DNA from: Anaerofilum sp.
GTDB lineage: Bacteria > Bacillota > Clostridia > Oscillospirales > Ruminococcaceae
Assembly: GCA_020024115.1 (NCBI GenBank)
Contig: JAHHUF010000113.1
Coordinates: 1-5,531, forward strand
Reading direction: 5' to 3'
Length of the DNA: 5,531 bases
This document shows positions 4,183-5,531 of the stretch, in pieces. The position numbers and the translations under genes were made by a program. A model generated the notes under the pieces. It worked only from the letters and a program-made list of their open reading frames with translations. It did not search any database and was not told the origin of the DNA. Every line of letters begins with the position of its first letter. The stretch's first letter is position 1.

Positions 4183-4323
4183 TCATTTTAATTTGAGTAT
4201 TGTTTGTTCATATTTCAAAGCATGTGTGATAAGCCATTGTAAAAATTCTATGCTTTGATTTCTTTTTATTATGTACCACAGTTCCTTTTCCAATATTTTT
4301 TCTTTTTGCACATCATTACTCAT
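4183..4323 (-). CDS. small hypothetical protein (46 aa) convergent with the repressor gene
   Basis: Too short for standard gene calling, but well supported. The ATG at 4323 has AAAAGGGG 8 bases upstream, a candidate promoter lies about 45 bp upstream, and the stop is 8 bp before a terminator that works in this direction. The product (MSNDVQKEKILEKELWYIIK, then RNQSIEFLQWLITHALKYEQ, then TILKLK) looks like two amphipathic helices, the first acidic/lysine-rich, the second with aromatic residues. No transmembrane segment is obvious: the FLQWLITHAL part is short. Possible roles include a small immunity, exclusion or regulatory peptide of the lysogen, since it is expressed from the repressor side of the switch; this is a guess from position only. 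Confidence 0.55.
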   Translation of the reverse strand: MSNDVQKEKILEKELWYIIKRNQSIEFLQWLITHALKYEQTILKLK

Positions 4324-4344
4324 TTTCACAACCCCTTTTATTTT

Positions 4345-4371
4345 TTGATTCGTTACTGAATCTGCTATAAT
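4345..4371 (+). promoter_or_regulatory. promoter of the SHOCT/DUF4236 operon
   Basis: Perfect -10 TATAAT (4366-4371) with extended TG at 4363-4364, and TTGATT (4345-4350) as a -35 with a short 15-base spacer; TTTGAT one base earlier gives 16. A start near 4378 leaves a leader of about 130 nt, mostly A/T. The extended -10 probably compensates for the spacer. Confidence 0.6.
4347..4362. promoter_or_regulatory. inverted repeat GATTC-N6-GAATC between -35 and -10
   Basis: A 16-bp dyad with five-base arms in the spacer of the rightward promoter and in the early leader of the leftward transcript. It may be an operator, but does not resemble the TTAAG-N3-CTTAA sites. Confidence 0.3.
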
Positions 4372-4378
4372 TCTATCA
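4370..4378 (-). promoter_or_regulatory. extended -10 promoter of the 46-aa gene, overlapping the rightward -10
   Basis: On the - strand TGATAGAAT gives an extended -10 (TG-n-TAGAAT) at 4378-4370; no good -35 is seen. It overlaps the rightward TATAAT by two bases, so the pair forms a near-symmetric element, TGCTATAATTCTATCA, of the bidirectional-promoter type. Transcription would start near 4363, leaving a leader of about 40 nt. Confidence 0.45.
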
Positions 4379-4509
4379 AAGTTTACATTGATTATCTATT
4401 CGCAAAATTTTTAATATTTTAAATATTTTTTATATTTTTAACACAACAAAATAAATCAATCAATGTATTTGTTTAAAATTTTTATTGCTTAAAGCAAAAG
4501 GAGGAAGTT

Positions 4510-5265
4510 ATGGGTTTATTTTCAAGAAAAGAAAAAGAACTCTGCACAATCTGCAGTCAAAATGAAAGTGCCAAAAACTTGTCCGATGGTTTTATTTGCA
4601 AAGAATGTATGAAAAATTGCTCCCCCTTTATCAATTCATTTCTTCTTGATTGGAAGGCTGTTTCGACTGAAAAAGTGACAACTGCAATTAAAGCAAAAGA
4701 AGACAATTTAGAAAGAACCAATATTTTTAATAAAACACAAAACGCTGGAACTTATCTTGAAGTTGATAGTGTAAATCAATTTTGGAAAGTATCTTCTCTT
4801 TCCAATGTCATTTTTCGTTATAATGAAATTCTTGATTTTGAGTTATTAGAAAACGGAAAAACTGTTACTAAAGGTGGTCTAGGTAGTGCTGTTGTGGGTG
4901 GTGTGTTATTTGGTGGTGTTGGTGCTATTGTTGGAAGTGTTGCCGGCAAAAAGCATCAGCAAGAAATAACTGAATACAAAATTAAGATAACAACAAATAA
5001 TACATTTTTCCCAAGTGTATATATAGACTTTCTCTCCGCTGGAAAAGAAAAAGAAGGAAGTTTTACTCATAAAATAAATGTTAAACTGGCACAAGAAGTA
5101 CTTTCTTTACTCACTCAAATAACAAACTCTCAAGCAGAACCTCAAACCACAACAAACGATATATCTGTGGCAGATGAGATCTTAAAATTCAAACAGCTTA
5201 TGGATAGCAGCATTATTACCGAAGAAGAATTCAATAGCAAAAAGACACAGCTTTTAAATTTATAA
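4510..5265 (+). CDS. zinc-ribbon, glycine-zipper and SHOCT domain protein (251 aa)
   Basis: ATG 4510 is preceded by AAAGGAGG with 5-base spacing. Three parts are visible. Residues 12-34 hold two CxxC pairs (CTIC at 12-15 and CKEC about 16 residues on), a zinc ribbon of the DUF4428-like kind. The middle is a PH-like beta-rich segment (TYLEVDSVNQFWKV, then RYNEILDFELLENG) interrupted by a glycine-zipper helix, GGLGSAVVGGVLFGG then VGAIVGSVAGKK (about 122-148), which may insert in a membrane or self-associate. The C-terminus, about 219-251 (VADEILKFKQLMDSSIITEE...), is a SHOCT domain, a short C-terminal helical hairpin common in proteins of this kind. Such proteins often lie next to phage repressors and are thought to act in the lysogen; the actual function is unknown. 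It starts an operon with the DUF4236 gene. Confidence 0.82.
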   Translation: MGLFSRKEKELCTICSQNESAKNLSDGFICKECMKNCSPFINSFLLDWKAVSTEKVTTAIKAKEDNLERTNIFNKTQNAGTYLEVDSVNQFWKVSSLSNVIFRYNEILDFELLENGKTVTKGGLGSAVVGGVLFGGVGAIVGSVAGKKHQQEITEYKIKITTNNTFFPSVYIDFLSAGKEKEGSFTHKINVKLAQEVLSLLTQITNSQAEPQTTTNDISVADEILKFKQLMDSSIITEEEFNSKKTQLLNL

Positions 5266-5289
5266 AATAAAAAGAAAGGCGAAAATTAA

Positions 5290-5531
5290 ATGGGGTTTCG
5301 ATACCGAAAAAGTGTAAACTTTGGTCCATTTAGGATAAATCTAAGTAAAAGCGGAATTGGTTATAGTGTGGGAACAAAAGGATTTAGAGTAACCAAAAAA
5401 GCAACTGGAGGATGGCGTACGACTGCATCAATTCCTGGAACTGGAATTTCTTATGTAAATGAAAGCAGTAAAAAAAGAAGAAAAACAAATACAGTTTCCT
5501 CACAAAGAGATTCTTTTCAAGAAAAATCGAA
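5290..5531 (+). CDS. DUF4236 domain protein, N-terminal 80 residues (runs off the window)
   Basis: ATG 5290 follows the SHOCT gene by 24 bp with GAAAGGCG upstream, so the two are probably co-transcribed. The start MGFRYRKSVNFGPFRINLSK, then SGIGYSVGTKGFRVTKKATG, then TTASIPGTGISY, is the full DUF4236 signature (F-R-x-R-K, N-x-S-K-S-G-x-G-x-S-V-G, S-I-P-G-T-G-x-S-Y), a beta-rich domain of unknown function found in many bacterial and phage proteins. After the domain, a lysine-rich linker (SSKKRRKTNT) begins, and the rest lies outside the window; such proteins often carry a second C-terminal domain. Family identity is secure, function is not known. Confidence 0.88.
   Translation, partial: MGFRYRKSVNFGPFRINLSKSGIGYSVGTKGFRVTKKATGGWRTTASIPGTGISYVNESSKKRRKTNTVSSQRDSFQEKS

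Noticed and set aside
4395..4445. AT-rich stretch as a replication origin
   Set aside because: No iterated repeats or DnaA-box-like sequences are present; it fits an A/T-rich mRNA leader of the SHOCT operon.
4906..5094. - strand open frame of 62 codons
   Set aside because: Antisense to the SHOCT gene, with F/Y-rich runs caused by A-rich codons on the other strand.
1..5531. CRISPR array, tRNA, rRNA or insertion sequence
   Set aside because: No regularly spaced repeats, cloverleaf, rRNA-like stretch, transposase motifs or terminal inverted repeats were seen.

Overview
This window looks like the lysogeny, early and replication part of a temperate phage or phage-like mobile element from a low-GC Gram-positive host (Bacillota, probably a gut-type Clostridia). 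The evidence is the AT-rich sequence, strong AAGGAGG-type ribosome binding sites, a TTG start, short tightly packed genes, and a C1-like repressor facing a leftward early operon. The host assignment is inference. No structural phage genes or integrase are in view.

Layout, right to left. On the + strand at 4510-5531 are two accessory genes next to the repressor: a zinc-ribbon/glycine-zipper/SHOCT protein, then a DUF4236 protein cut by the window edge. A 46-aa gene on the - strand (4183-4323) sits between them and the repressor. It is convergent with the repressor gene (3745-4161), and the two share a bidirectional terminator. It appears to share a symmetric, bidirectional promoter with the SHOCT operon. 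At 3599-3744 is the genetic switch: two back-to-back promoters and three related operators of the form TTAAG-N3-CTTAA.

The leftward early operon (- strand) runs through a coiled-coil protein (3598-3404), a small helix-turn-helix protein (3367-3173), a 55-aa protein (3128-2961), two tandem paralogous small proteins (2885-2673 and 2637-2431), a possible ribbon-helix-helix protein (2412-2146) and an ATGA-coupled small protein (2149-1883). After a 278-bp non-coding region comes a rolling-circle replication initiator of the HUH type (1604-), then an unknown 119-aa protein (489-130) coupled by ATGA overlap to a VRR-NUC nuclease (133-<1).

The most interesting part is the rep upstream region, 1605-1882. 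It holds a near-consensus + strand promoter, about 70 nt of transcript with two stem-loops, and an intrinsic terminator. This would make a short RNA exactly antisense to the rep leader, whose candidate promoter at 1789-1817 overlaps a perfect inverted repeat. This is the arrangement of copy-number control in rolling-circle plasmids and is unexpected in a phage early operon; the element may replicate as a plasmid at some stage. The rep gene itself is split by a frameshift at a run of six A (830-835), with the conserved C-terminal part in another frame.
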